Shown here piece by piece: positions 7,063 through 15,847 of a DNA stretch of 64,000 nucleotides. The DNA is from Ruania zhangjianzhongii (lineage in GTDB: Bacteria; Actinomycetota; Actinomycetes; Actinomycetales; Beutenbergiaceae), in the NCBI RefSeq assembly GCF_008000995.1, contig NZ_CP042828.1, positions 3,524,882 to 3,588,881 on the forward strand. Direction: 5' to 3'. Every line of letters starts with the position of its first letter. The first letter of the stretch is position 1. The notes below the pieces were generated by a model, which ran no database searches, was not told the DNA's origin, and worked only from the letters and a program-made list of their open reading frames with translations. Both the position numbers and the translations under genes were made by a program.

Positions 7063-8984
7063 CCAGCACGAGCATCCTCGGCGCCGGCTGGGCGTTCGTG
7101 GTGGGTGGAGTCCTGCTGTTCGCCCCCGGCATGCTGGCCCTGCGGCTGGTCCGGCTGCGCGGACTGACCCTGCTCGCGCTGGCACCGGTGATCAGCATCG
7201 CCGCCTACGGCCTCGCCGCGATCGGCGCACAGGCCTTCGGGGTGCGCTGGGGTCTGGCGCCGGCGCTGGTGGGTGCCTTCGGGGCGGTCGCGGTCGGTTT
7301 CGCCATGCGCGCGCTGGAGGCCCTTATCCGGGTGACCCCACGCAGTGGTGAGCCGCGCCTGCTCCTGGCGCTCGCCGTGGTGATGGGGAGCGTGCTGGCC
7401 ACGGCGGACATGTGGACCGGTGCGGTCAGTCCGGACGCGATCCTGCAGCGCTGGGACGCGATATTCCACCTGAGCGCACTACAGCTGGTGGAACAGAGTG
7501 GGTCCGCTTCCTCTCTCACGCTCGGGGCGCTGTCCTACGGCACCGGGCAGGACGCCATCTATCCGGCGGCGTGGCACGCGTTCACCGCACTGCTGCCCGG
7601 GGAGAGCCCGCCGGCGGCGCTGATCGTCTCCTCCTCGCTCTTCGCCGGGCCAGTCTGGGTCCTCGGCACTGCTGCGCTCGCTCGCGAGCTGTTCCCGGGC
7701 AGCCGCTGGGTACCGATGGCGACGGCGCTGCTCGCCGGGATCGTCACGGCCACCCCGGCCTCGCTGTGGGTGGGCTGGGGACATCTGCCGAACGCCGCAG
7801 CGTTCGCGATGGTCCCCGGGGTGGCGGCGTTCCTGCTCCGGATGCTGGTCCGCCAGCGGCCGACGACTGCCGGAGCCCGGGCCGGGGTGCTGGTGGTGCT
7901 GCTGGCCGCAGGCGCCGGACTCGGCCTGACCCACCCGAACGCCTTCCTGGCGCTGGTGCTGCTCACCGCACCCGCACTCGCCTGGGTGGTGGCCGATTTC
8001 GCGCAGCGGTGGTGGCGGGCCGGACGGCGGACGCGCGCCGTCGTCCTGCCCACGGTGCTCGCCCTGGCGATGGTCGCCGGTGCGGTGGTGTTCCTGGCCA
8101 GCCCGCTCTCCGCGGCGGTCACCGGGTACGAGGGCAGCCCGGTCAACCCGCCGCTGGTCGCGCTCGCCGAGACGCTCACCGGCTGGTACGACCTGTGGGG
8201 AATGCCGGCGTCGGCGATCGTGCTGGTGGTGGCGCCCTGGGGGGCTTGGCTCGCCCACCGCCGCGGTGGAACCTGGGTGCTGGCCACCCTGGCGGCGGTC
8301 TGGCTCGCCTATCTGGACGCCGCGCTCGGCAGTCCGGTCGGGCTGTCCGGGCTCTGGTACTCCAGTGCGGCGCGGCTGTCCGTGGTGGCGACGATGGTGA
8401 CCCTTCCGCTGGGCGTGATCGGCTGGTCGGACCTACTGCGCCGACTCGGCGCGTGGGCTCACAGAACGGCACCCAGCCGCGCGCGCGGTCTGCTCCGGCA
8501 GGCGGTGCTGCTCTGGGGCACCGCCCTGCTGGTGTGCGTGCTGGCCGTGATCAGCTCGGTCTACACCGCCGGCCGCGCAGAGAAAGTGTTCGACGCCGAC
8601 CGCACCGACCAGCCGCGGTTCGCTGCCACCGCCGAGCTGGAGATGATCACCTCGGTGCACCTGGACCCCGACAGTGCCGTGCTCGGCAGCCCGTTCGCCG
8701 GTACGCCGCTGCTGTACTCGCTGCGCGGGCAGCCGGTGGTGTTCCCGGTCGCGGGGCAGGTCTGGTCCCCGGAGCAGACCGCACTGATGGACAACCTCGA
8801 CGATCTGGTTGGACCTGAGGCCTGCGCCGCCCGGGCGGCGCTGAACGTTCAGTACCTGTACCAGGACACTGCCCCGTACCAGGTGGACCATCGGTTCGAG
8901 GAGCTCGACCAGATCCAGGTGCCCGGTGCCCGAGTGGTCGCCGAAGCCGGAACCGCGCGGATCCTCGAGCTGCCCGCCTGCTGA
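7059..8984 (+). CDS. Polytopic membrane protein, DUF6541-type
   Basis: 641 residues with roughly a dozen transmembrane segments in the first 490 residues and a soluble extracytoplasmic C-terminal part. This layout recalls GT-C-like glycosyltransferases that use lipid-linked sugars, and the sequence looks like the DUF6541 family; neither identity is proven. The start is GTG overlapping the DUF2304 stop, so it is coupled with GT2 and DUF2304. It probably acts in transfer or handling of surface glycan on the outer face. Confidence 0.7.
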   Translation: MTSTSILGAGWAFVVGGVLLFAPGMLALRLVRLRGLTLLALAPVISIAAYGLAAIGAQAFGVRWGLAPALVGAFGAVAVGFAMRALEALIRVTPRSGEPRLLLALAVVMGSVLATADMWTGAVSPDAILQRWDAIFHLSALQLVEQSGSASSLTLGALSYGTGQDAIYPAAWHAFTALLPGESPPAALIVSSSLFAGPVWVLGTAALARELFPGSRWVPMATALLAGIVTATPASLWVGWGHLPNAAAFAMVPGVAAFLLRMLVRQRPTTAGARAGVLVVLLAAGAGLGLTHPNAFLALVLLTAPALAWVVADFAQRWWRAGRRTRAVVLPTVLALAMVAGAVVFLASPLSAAVTGYEGSPVNPPLVALAETLTGWYDLWGMPASAIVLVVAPWGAWLAHRRGGTWVLATLAAVWLAYLDAALGSPVGLSGLWYSSAARLSVVATMVTLPLGVIGWSDLLRRLGAWAHRTAPSRARGLLRQAVLLWGTALLVCVLAVISSVYTAGRAEKVFDADRTDQPRFAATAELEMITSVHLDPDSAVLGSPFAGTPLLYSLRGQPVVFPVAGQVWSPEQTALMDNLDDLVGPEACAARAALNVQYLYQDTAPYQVDHRFEELDQIQVPGARVVAEAGTARILELPAC

Positions 8985-9026
8985 GGCGGCCCCGAGTTCC
9001 AGGAGAGAACTCACCGAACAAACCCA

Positions 9027-9050
9027 TTGACAGATCCGCACATGTGCGGA
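9027..9050 (+). promoter_or_regulatory. TTGACA box with 16-bp perfect palindrome
   Basis: A consensus TTGACA at 9027-9032 is followed at 9035-9050 by the perfect palindrome TCCGCACATGTGCGGA. The palindrome would fill most of the -35/-10 spacer, a classic repressor position. The -10 is not clear. It lies 150 bases upstream of the SARP-type regulator gene. Confidence 0.55.
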
Positions 9051-9104
9051 CAATCGAACAGATCGCCTGCTCGTTCCGACGATGAGCAGCGCCGAGGATC
9101 GTGC

Positions 9105-9163
9105 GCAGGGGGCCGCAGACACAAGCGGCAGGGGGCCTGTGGCCACGAGCCGTGCAGGGGGCC
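9105..9163 (+). repeat. Three direct repeats GCAGGGGGCC upstream of SARP gene
   Basis: Identical decamers at 9105-9114, 9128-9137 and 9154-9163 are spaced 23 and 26 bases apart and end 36 bases before the regulator start. SARP proteins are known to bind short direct repeats, so autoregulation is a reasonable guess. Confidence 0.55.
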
Positions 9164-9199
9164 ACCATCACAACGTGCATGGGCACTGGAGCAATCGCT

Positions 9200-11005
9200 A
9201 TGGGTCAACCCACCATCACCGTCTTCGGACGATTCGAGATCACCGCCGACCCCAAGCCACTGAGCCTTGCCGGCGGACTGCAACGGATGCTGCTGGCACT
9301 GCTCGCCGGCAGCCAAGGTCGCTGGGTGCCAGGATCTCTCCTCGCGGAGGGCCTCTGGCCAGGAGCACCGCCCGGGGCCGCGATGTCTCGACTGCACGTG
9401 CACGTGCACCGGCTGCGCACCCGGCTCGGCCCGGGAGTGGTGGAAGCCGGTCCGGACGGCTACCGGCTGCAGCTCGCGGCCGACAGTGTGGACGCCTGGC
9501 GGTTCGACCGTGCGGCCGGCGGCACCCTCGCCGCGCACTCCGACGGCGGTGACGAACTGGCGCTGCTGGAGCGGCTGGACGAGGCCGCGGCCTGCTGGCG
9601 CGGAGAACCCTACCCCGGTGTGGACCACCCCCTCGTCGACGCTGAACGGCACCGGCTCACCGAGCTGTACCTGCTCGTGGAGGAGACTCGCGCGCAGCAT
9701 CGTCTTGACCGGGGTGAGCACCGCGAGCTGCTCGAGCACCTGATCCCGGCTGCGTGTGCCCATCCCACCCGAGAACGCCTGCACACCCTCTGGATGACCG
9801 CGCTGTACCGCTGCGGCGACCATGCTCAGGCACTCGAGGTGTACGCGAACGGACGCGAGATACTCGCGGCCGAGCTCGGCCTGAGCCCGGGACCGGCGCT
9901 GGAGGCCGTCCACGCACTGGTCGTCGACGCCTTCGAGGGAACCGATGCGGTGCCGAACGCCTCCGGGGCGAGGCAGCCGGCACTGCCACGAGTCGACCGG
10001 ACGCCGTGCTCGGACGCGGTCAGCCTCCCGGCCGGACACGAGCAACTGCTGCGGGAGGAGCTGGCCACCACCGAGTGCCCCGATCAGCGGGCCCTGTTGC
10101 GCCGTCAGCTCGGGATGCTGCTCGGTAGCACCGGGCGGGTCCAGGAGTCCCTGGAGCTGCTGTTCCAGGCGGAGGCCCGCTATCGGCTGCACGGCCCGAT
10201 CCGCGCTCACCGCTCGGTGCTGCAGCAGCTGGCGATGGAGATGAGCAAGGTCGGCGACCTGCGCCGCGCCATCCGGCTCCTGGACGAGGCCCAGCAGACC
10301 TATCCGGGCGGTCGTGCCTCGGACCGGCTGCGGATCGTGCGCGCGATCGTGCTGACGCATATGAAGGACGCGGCCGGTGCGGAGACGGCGCTCGCCGGGG
10401 TCAGTGCACCGGGCCCGAACGACGACCCGATCCTGGCCAGCATGTGGTGGCGGGCTCGGAGCATCGTGGCCCGGTTGCGGGGTCGACACGAGGACGCGAT
10501 CGCCTCGGGGCGGGTGGCGCTGCGTCTTGCGCAGCAGGTGAACGCCGCAGCGCTCGAAGGGGTGGTGATGGTCGACCTGGCGTGCGCGCTGCGCGACGCC
10601 GGCCTGCCGGAGGCGCACCGGTGGTACCGGGCCGCGGTCCGGCTCGGTCACGAGCACGACCGGGCGCCGCTGATCGCCCTGGCCGAGGCTGCGACCGCGA
10701 AGGCCGTCCTGCTCGCTGGCGACCCGGCAGGAGCCACAGTGCATGCTCGCGAGGCGCTCCGGCACGCCCGTCAGGCCGGGGCCTGGGGACTGGCCGGGCG
10801 CGCCAGCGCAAGGCTCGCCGAGGCTGCCGAGGACCTCGGCGAGACGATGCGCGCGGGCTGGTACCGGCAGGAGAGCCTGTCTCAGTACCGGCGGGTGGAC
10901 TACCCGCTCACCGAACAGGAGCAGCGGCGAATCGCCGCCGGCCCCACATCCGGCCCCACATCCGGCCCCACATCCGGACGCACTGTGGCGGCGGCCGGGG
11001 CTTGA
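9200..11005 (+). CDS. SARP/AfsR-type transcriptional regulator with BTAD domain
   Basis: 601 residues. An OmpR-like winged helix (about 5-85: TVFGRFEITADPKPLSL, then SRLHVHVHRLRTRLG) is followed by a bacterial transcriptional activation domain (about 95-235, with ELGLSPGPALEAVHALV) and a helical, TPR-like region to about 575. There is no ATPase domain. The start at 9200 has GGAG with an eight-base spacer; the upstream extension of 33 codons looks non-coding. The C-terminus ends in a GPTS tandem repeat. It precedes two LCP genes, so it may control wall polymer genes, though SARP proteins more often control secondary metabolism. Confidence 0.82.
   Translation: MGQPTITVFGRFEITADPKPLSLAGGLQRMLLALLAGSQGRWVPGSLLAEGLWPGAPPGAAMSRLHVHVHRLRTRLGPGVVEAGPDGYRLQLAADSVDAWRFDRAAGGTLAAHSDGGDELALLERLDEAAACWRGEPYPGVDHPLVDAERHRLTELYLLVEETRAQHRLDRGEHRELLEHLIPAACAHPTRERLHTLWMTALYRCGDHAQALEVYANGREILAAELGLSPGPALEAVHALVVDAFEGTDAVPNASGARQPALPRVDRTPCSDAVSLPAGHEQLLREELATTECPDQRALLRRQLGMLLGSTGRVQESLELLFQAEARYRLHGPIRAHRSVLQQLAMEMSKVGDLRRAIRLLDEAQQTYPGGRASDRLRIVRAIVLTHMKDAAGAETALAGVSAPGPNDDPILASMWWRARSIVARLRGRHEDAIASGRVALRLAQQVNAAALEGVVMVDLACALRDAGLPEAHRWYRAAVRLGHEHDRAPLIALAEAATAKAVLLAGDPAGATVHAREALRHARQAGAWGLAGRASARLAEAAEDLGETMRAGWYRQESLSQYRRVDYPLTEQEQRRIAAGPTSGPTSGPTSGRTVAAAGA
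10939..10974. repeat. 12-bp tandem repeat, three copies
   Basis: Three perfect copies of CGGCCCCACATC encode GPTS repeats at the C-terminus of the SARP-type regulator. Confidence 0.85.
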
Positions 11006-11067
11006 GTCTCCACATAATCTCCCCGGGATGCTCGCCAGGTAGCCGCCCGATTGCGCACTTTCCGACC

Positions 11068-11073
11068 TACGAT
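11068..11073 (+). promoter_or_regulatory. -10 box for leaderless LCP transcript
   Basis: TACGAT lies seven bases before the ATG at 11081, which lacks a Shine-Dalgarno sequence. Confidence 0.5.
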
Positions 11074-11080
11074 CGTTTCG

Positions 11081-12322
11081 ATGGCTACCTCTGACACTCG
11101 CGCTGCCCCACGTGGCCCGCGGCACTCCACCGGCCGGGCGAACCACCCGTTGCTGCGCGGCCTGCTGGTCGCGCTGGTGGGTGTCGTCGCGTTCACCGGT
11201 ACCGGAGCCGCGTTCGCCTACCAGTCGCTGCAGGGCGGGATCGACCGGCATGACGTCAACGACATCCTCGGCTCGGACCGGCCCGAACGCGAGCAGGAGA
11301 ACCCGGACGACCCGAACGCCGGGAACGAGTACAACATCCTCGTGATGGGCTCGGACTCTCGTGAGGGCGATGACAACCAGGCGATCGGCGGCGGCGACGT
11401 CCAGGGCATGCGCTCGGACACGACCCTGCTGGTGCACGTGGCCGCCGACCGGTCCCGGGTGGACGTGGTCTCCATCCCGCGCGACCTGGTGGTGGACATC
11501 CCCAACTGCCCGCTGCCGAACGGCAGCGAGACCGAAGCACGGCTCGAGGGTCAGGGCTGGAGCGACGACAACCGGATGTGGAACACGGCGTTCGCGCTCG
11601 GTGCGGAGAGCGGCGACCTCGGCTACGCCGCCGGGTGCACGATCCGCACCTTCGAGAACATGACCGACATCTACGTCGACGATTTCGTGATCGTGGACAT
11701 GTCCGGGATGGAGCGAATGGTCGACGCCATCGGCGGCGTGGAGATGTGCTTCGAGGAGGACCTCTACTCCCCCCAAGCGAAGCTGGACATCGAGGCCGGC
11801 TGCCAGACCCTCGACGGTGAGACCGCCGTGGCGTTCGCCCGCGCCCGGAAGGGTCCGGGGTTGGGCGATGGCTCCGACATCGGCCGGATCGGCCGGCAGC
11901 AAGAGCTGCTCACCAACATGGTCGAGCAGGTGCTCGACCGGAACATCCTCACCCAGTCCGGTGAGCTCTACCGGTTCCTCCAGGCCGCTACGTCGTCGCT
12001 GACCACCGGAGACGAGATCGGCGACCTCACCGCGATGGCCGGGCTGGCGTACTCCCTGCGGGAGATCGACATGGAGAACGTCAACTTCGCGACCGTCCCG
12101 TTCGACTGGGCCGGGAACCGGGTGCGCCCGAACTACCTGTCCGATGAGCTGTGGGACTCGATCCGGTCCGATGATCCGATGGCGCTACCGGACGATCCGG
12201 AGGCCGAGGAGGAGTCCGAGAACGCCGACGGGGCCGAGGACGGTACTGGGCCAGAGGACGCCGACGGCACCGGTACTGAGGATGCCAACACCGACACGGG
12301 CGAGGCCGGCACAGAGGGCTAA
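11081..12322 (+). CDS. LytR-CpsA-Psr (LCP) family glycopolymer transferase
   Basis: 413 residues. A short cytosolic N-terminus and one transmembrane helix (LLVALVGVVAFTGTGAAFAY) lead to an extracellular LCP domain with NILVMGSDSREGD, the Arg-containing SIPRDLVVDIP motif, VDAIGGVEMCF and FARARKGPGLGDGSDIGR. LCP enzymes move polyprenyl-linked glycopolymers onto peptidoglycan. The mature domain ends in an acidic Glu/Asp/Thr-rich tail. A TTG start 30 bases upstream is less likely than the ATG, which sits seven bases after a -10-like TACGAT. A second LCP gene follows. Confidence 0.88.
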   Translation: MATSDTRAAPRGPRHSTGRANHPLLRGLLVALVGVVAFTGTGAAFAYQSLQGGIDRHDVNDILGSDRPEREQENPDDPNAGNEYNILVMGSDSREGDDNQAIGGGDVQGMRSDTTLLVHVAADRSRVDVVSIPRDLVVDIPNCPLPNGSETEARLEGQGWSDDNRMWNTAFALGAESGDLGYAAGCTIRTFENMTDIYVDDFVIVDMSGMERMVDAIGGVEMCFEEDLYSPQAKLDIEAGCQTLDGETAVAFARARKGPGLGDGSDIGRIGRQQELLTNMVEQVLDRNILTQSGELYRFLQAATSSLTTGDEIGDLTAMAGLAYSLREIDMENVNFATVPFDWAGNRVRPNYLSDELWDSIRSDDPMALPDDPEAEEESENADGAEDGTGPEDADGTGTEDANTDTGEAGTEG

Positions 12323-12436
12323 GACTGGCCACACTGCGTGGCGGTACCCGGCTGGGCGCACCGGCGGCTCTACTCTGTGGCGCGAGAGCCTCGCGCCAGC
12401 CGGCACTTCCCCAATCCCTGCGGAGAGCACGAGCGG

Positions 12437-13801
12437 ATGACTGACCAGAACCCACCCGGGCCCGGCGACCCGTTCGCCGACGAGCCGCGCCGCGCCCCCG
12501 GGCGGCGGCGTCCTTCGTCGGGAGCCAGCCGAGCACGCCAGGGTGGGCCGGCCCGGCCGTTGCCGACCGAGAGCGGCAACGCCCCGGCGCCCGGTCGTTC
12601 CTCCGGTGCCCCCGGGCGCCGGGTGCCTCCGCGGCCCCGGACCCAGCCGCCGGCCACCAGCCAGAAACCGCCGCCGAGCTTCGCTCCCGGCTCCGGTCAG
12701 CGGATCGACCGCGGCAGCGACTCCCCCACCGCTACCCGGGTGATGCCCACCCAGCCGGCCGGCCAGGCCCGCGGCGGCGGGCCCGCCGCCGGCCCGGGTG
12801 GTCCCGGCGGCCCGAACGGCCGCCAGCAGCCCGGGGTGAGCGCCCCGCCCCGGGACCCGCGCAGCCGAGGCAAGGTCCGCCGTCGTCGGATCGTGGTGGT
12901 CTTGGTCCTCCTGCTGGTCCTGGTGCTCGCCTGGCCGGTCGGGCTACTGATCTGGGCGAACGGCCAGATCCAGCACGTGAGCGCGCTCAGCGATGCCGCC
13001 GACACCCCCGGCACCACGTATCTGCTCGCCGGCTCCGACTCCCGCGAGGACTCGGATCTGACCGACTCCACCGAGGGGCAGCGAGCGGATACGATCATGC
13101 TGCTCTCCGCACCGGAGAGTGGCACACCGTCGCTGATCTCCATCCCGAGGGACACCTTTGCGGAGATTCCCGGGTACGGGGCGAACAAGCTGAACTCCGC
13201 CTACTCCTTCGGCGGGCCCGAGCTGCTGGTGCAGACCGTGGAGTCGCTGACCGGTATCACCGTGGACCACTTCGTGGAGATCGGGATGGGCGGTGTGGCC
13301 GACGTGGTGGACGCCGTCGGCGGGGTGGAGCTGTGCCTGGACTATGACGTGGACGACGCCGACTCCAAGCTGACCTGGACCGCCGGCTGCCACGTCGCCG
13401 ACGGGGAGACCGCACTGGCATTCTCTCGGATGCGGCACTCCGACCCCCTCGGTGACATCGGCCGCACCCAGCGCCAGCAGCAGGTGATCCAGGCGATCAG
13501 CGCCGAGGTGGCCACCCCGTCTCTCGCCGTCCGCCCGGGTGACCAGGTGGCGCTGCTGAACGCCGGTCTGGGCGCGCTGCGCGTCTCCGAGGGCACCGGC
13601 ATCATCGACCTGGGCCGGATGGCACTGAGCTTCCGCTCCACGATGAGCGAAGGGATACACGGCACGCCACCGATCGGAGTGATGGACTACCGGCCCGGTG
13701 GCGTCGGCTCGACCATTCTGCTCGACGAGGAACGCGCCCCGGGGTTCTGGCAGGCTGTGCTCGACGGCACAGTGACCGAGGACGATCTGCAGGAGTACTG
13801 A
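12437..13801 (+). CDS. LytR-CpsA-Psr (LCP) family protein with long basic Pro-rich cytosolic domain
   Basis: 454 residues. The first 150 or so are Pro/Arg/Gly-rich and disordered, ending in a basic patch (RSRGKVRRRRI) before one transmembrane helix. The LCP domain follows: YLLAGSDSREDSD, SIPRDTFAEIPGYGANKLNSA, VVDAVGGVELC and FSRMRHSDPLGDIGRTQRQQ, which carry the Arg and Asp residues known to bind the polyprenyl pyrophosphate head group. The start at 12437 has GGAG about 11 bases upstream and excludes an unlikely 33-codon extension. It is the second of two adjacent LCP paralogues and likely has overlapping function. Confidence 0.88.
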   Translation: MTDQNPPGPGDPFADEPRRAPGRRRPSSGASRARQGGPARPLPTESGNAPAPGRSSGAPGRRVPPRPRTQPPATSQKPPPSFAPGSGQRIDRGSDSPTATRVMPTQPAGQARGGGPAAGPGGPGGPNGRQQPGVSAPPRDPRSRGKVRRRRIVVVLVLLLVLVLAWPVGLLIWANGQIQHVSALSDAADTPGTTYLLAGSDSREDSDLTDSTEGQRADTIMLLSAPESGTPSLISIPRDTFAEIPGYGANKLNSAYSFGGPELLVQTVESLTGITVDHFVEIGMGGVADVVDAVGGVELCLDYDVDDADSKLTWTAGCHVADGETALAFSRMRHSDPLGDIGRTQRQQQVIQAISAEVATPSLAVRPGDQVALLNAGLGALRVSEGTGIIDLGRMALSFRSTMSEGIHGTPPIGVMDYRPGGVGSTILLDEERAPGFWQAVLDGTVTEDDLQEY

Positions 13802-13825
13802 CCGCCAGGCGGGCAAGGAGCTGGG

Positions 13826-14245
13826 ATGAGCCATCACAACGACCCCGAGGTGATCCGTCGTCTGCTCACCACCCCAGGCCGGTGGGCGGTGGTGGGCCTG
13901 TCCACGAACACCTCTCGTGCCGCCCACGGTGTGGCCCGCTACCTGCAGCGCAATCTCGGCCAGGAGATCGTGCCGGTGCATCCGAAGGCGGAGACCGTGC
14001 ACGGTGCGCCGGGATACACCGAGCTGGCCCAGGTGCCCGGCCACGTGGATGTGGTGGACGTGTTCGTGAACTCCACCCTGGCCGGTGCGGTGGTGGACCA
14101 GGCGATCGCGATCGGCGCCGGCGCGGTGTGGCTGCAGCTGGACGTGATCGACGAGGAGGCGGTCGGCCGGGCCGCGGCCGCCGGGCTGGACGTGGTGATG
14201 GACACCTGCCCGGCGATCGAGGGCCCCGGCCTCGGCCTTTCCTGA
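13826..14245 (+). CDS. CoA-binding domain protein (YccU-like)
   Basis: 139 residues with a Rossmann-like CoA-binding fold: RWAVVGLSTNTSRAAHGVARYL at the start, IVPVHPKAETVHG, VDVVDVFVN, and MDTCPAIE at the end. Stand-alone proteins of this family are widespread and of unsettled function. AAGGAG lies upstream of the ATG. It follows the LCP genes by 24 bases and converges on the AIM24-type gene with only seven bases between the stops. Confidence 0.85.
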   Translation: MSHHNDPEVIRRLLTTPGRWAVVGLSTNTSRAAHGVARYLQRNLGQEIVPVHPKAETVHGAPGYTELAQVPGHVDVVDVFVNSTLAGAVVDQAIAIGAGAVWLQLDVIDEEAVGRAAAAGLDVVMDTCPAIEGPGLGLS

Positions 14246-14252
14246 CCCCGCC

Positions 14253-15281
14253 TCAGAAGCTGCGGTCACCACCGAGGATCGATCCCAGCCCACCGAGGAC
14301 GGAGCCTTCGCCGCGGTCCTGGCCGCCGGCCTGCGGGGCAGCGGCGAGCATCCGGCCGGCCATCCGGGAGAACGGCAGCGACTGCAACCAGACCTTGCCC
14401 GGGCCGGTGAGCTTGGCCAGGAACACGCCCTCCCCGCCGAAGAACATGCTCTTCACACCGCCGACCGCTTCTACGTCCATGTCCACCGTGTCGTGGTAGG
14501 CGACCACGCATCCGGTGTCCACGTCGATCCGCTCACCGGGGGCCAGCTCCCGCTCGATCACTGTGCCGCCGGCGTGCACGAACACCCAGCCGTCGCCTTC
14601 GAGCTTCTGCATGATGAACCCCTCGCCACCGAACAGTCCGGTGAGGATCTTGCGCTGGAAGTGGATCCCGATGGAGACTCCGCGGGCTCCGGCCAGGAAG
14701 CTGTCCTTCTGGCAGATCAGCCGGCCGCCGTGGTCGGCCAGCCGCATCGGCAGCACTGTGCCCGGGAACGGGGCGGCGAAGGACACGTGGGCCTTCCCTG
14801 AGCCTTCGTGGGTGAACATCGTGGTGAACAGGGACTCGCCGGTGAGCACCCGCTTCCCGGCGGACATCAGCTTGTCCATGATTCCGCCACCGCCACCGCC
14901 GGGGCCCGCGCCACCACCCGGTGTGGAGCCGTCTCCGAACACGGTGTCCATCCGCACCGAGGCGTCCTTGACCATCAGCGCGCCGGCCTCGGCGATCGCC
15001 GTCTCGCCGGGGTCCAGCTCGATCTCGACGAACTGCATATCCTCGCCGTGGATGGTGAACTCGATATCGTCCGCTGCCCGCGCGCGACCGAGCGGCGGAG
15101 GCGGAGGCGGGGGTGCGCCCGCGTCGGCATCCAGCTCGGGCACCGAGCGGATCGGTAGCCACTCGCTGAACCCCTCCTGCCACGCGTGTCCGTCGGGCTT
15201 GCGTGCGGCCTGGGCGCGCGCGTCAGCGTCATCGAACGGACCGGACCGCTCCCCGTTGTAGCTGAAGAACCACTGGGCCAT
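14253..15281 (-). CDS. GYF_2-AIM24 (TIGR00266-type) fusion protein
   Basis: 342 residues. The N-terminal 50 residues (WFFSYNGERSGPFDD to EGFSEWLPI) match a GYF_2 domain, thought to bind proline-rich or membrane partners. After a run of seven prolines comes an AIM24/TIGR00266 beta-prism domain (about 80-310) interrupted by a glycine-rich linker with GGGAGPGGGGGG. No enzymatic role is known; homologues have been linked to membrane organisation. AAAGGAG sits seven bases before the ATG; the longer open frame upstream lacks coding features. Confidence 0.83.
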   Translation of the reverse strand: MAQWFFSYNGERSGPFDDADARAQAARKPDGHAWQEGFSEWLPIRSVPELDADAGAPPPPPPPLGRARAADDIEFTIHGEDMQFVEIELDPGETAIAEAGALMVKDASVRMDTVFGDGSTPGGGAGPGGGGGGIMDKLMSAGKRVLTGESLFTTMFTHEGSGKAHVSFAAPFPGTVLPMRLADHGGRLICQKDSFLAGARGVSIGIHFQRKILTGLFGGEGFIMQKLEGDGWVFVHAGGTVIERELAPGERIDVDTGCVVAYHDTVDMDVEAVGGVKSMFFGGEGVFLAKLTGPGKVWLQSLPFSRMAGRMLAAAPQAGGQDRGEGSVLGGLGSILGGDRSF

Positions 15282-15372
15282 CTCCGCACTCCTTTGTTGG
15301 TCGGTCGTTCGGAGCATAGCCGCGGGCGGGCCCCGGCGAGCATGCCTTTGCTCCGGTCCGGCTACGGTTTCG

Positions 15373-15378
15373 TACCCT
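15373..15378 (+). promoter_or_regulatory. -10 box for leaderless lipoprotein transcript
   Basis: TACCCT lies seven bases before the ATG at 15386. A weak -35-like TTGCTC begins at 15348. Confidence 0.45.
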
Positions 15379-15385
15379 GGAGTCC

Positions 15386-15847
15386 ATGACCGCACATCGA
15401 ACCGGGCTGATGCCGCCCGGGCGCCGAGCCCGGGTCCTGATCGCGCTGCTCGCATTCCTGCTGCCGGTGGCCGCCGTGACCGGCTGCAGCCAGGTGCGCG
15501 AACAGGCGGGAAGCGTGGTGGAGCACGCCATCGAGGAGGCGATCGAGGGTCTGGACCTGACCGACGGGCTGCCGCCGGACTTCCCGGTCGATGACGTGCC
15601 GCTGGTCGAGGGATCGGTCCGGGGCGCGTCACAGACGGATGCGGACGGGCAGGCCACCTGGGTGGTGCTGGTCGAGGCCGAGGACGCCGGCGAGAGCGCA
15701 CGCCAGGCGCTCCTCGACGCCGGCTTCGAGATCACTCATACGGTGACCACCGATGCGGGGGTGCTGGCGGAACTGGCCGGCCATGGCTTCGCCGTGAAAC
15801 TGATCGCCTCCACCAGCCGGGTGGTCTACGTGGTGACGTCGAGCTAG
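15386..15847 (+). CDS. Small predicted lipoprotein
   Basis: 153 residues. A basic n-region (RRAR), a hydrophobic core (LIALLAFLLPVAA) and the lipobox VTGC with the modified Cys at 34 predict a lipid-anchored extracytoplasmic protein. The mature part is acidic, about 120 residues, with a mixed alpha/beta pattern and no domain I recognise. Its stop shares one base with the GTG start of the PfkB kinase, so the two are probably co-expressed. Confidence 0.75.
   Translation: MTAHRTGLMPPGRRARVLIALLAFLLPVAAVTGCSQVREQAGSVVEHAIEEAIEGLDLTDGLPPDFPVDDVPLVEGSVRGASQTDADGQATWVVLVEAEDAGESARQALLDAGFEITHTVTTDAGVLAELAGHGFAVKLIASTSRVVYVVTSS

Noticed and set aside
9011-11902. Minus-strand open frame of 963 codons opposite the SARP and LCP genes
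   Set aside because: It lacks any domain and mirrors high third-position GC of the real plus-strand genes.
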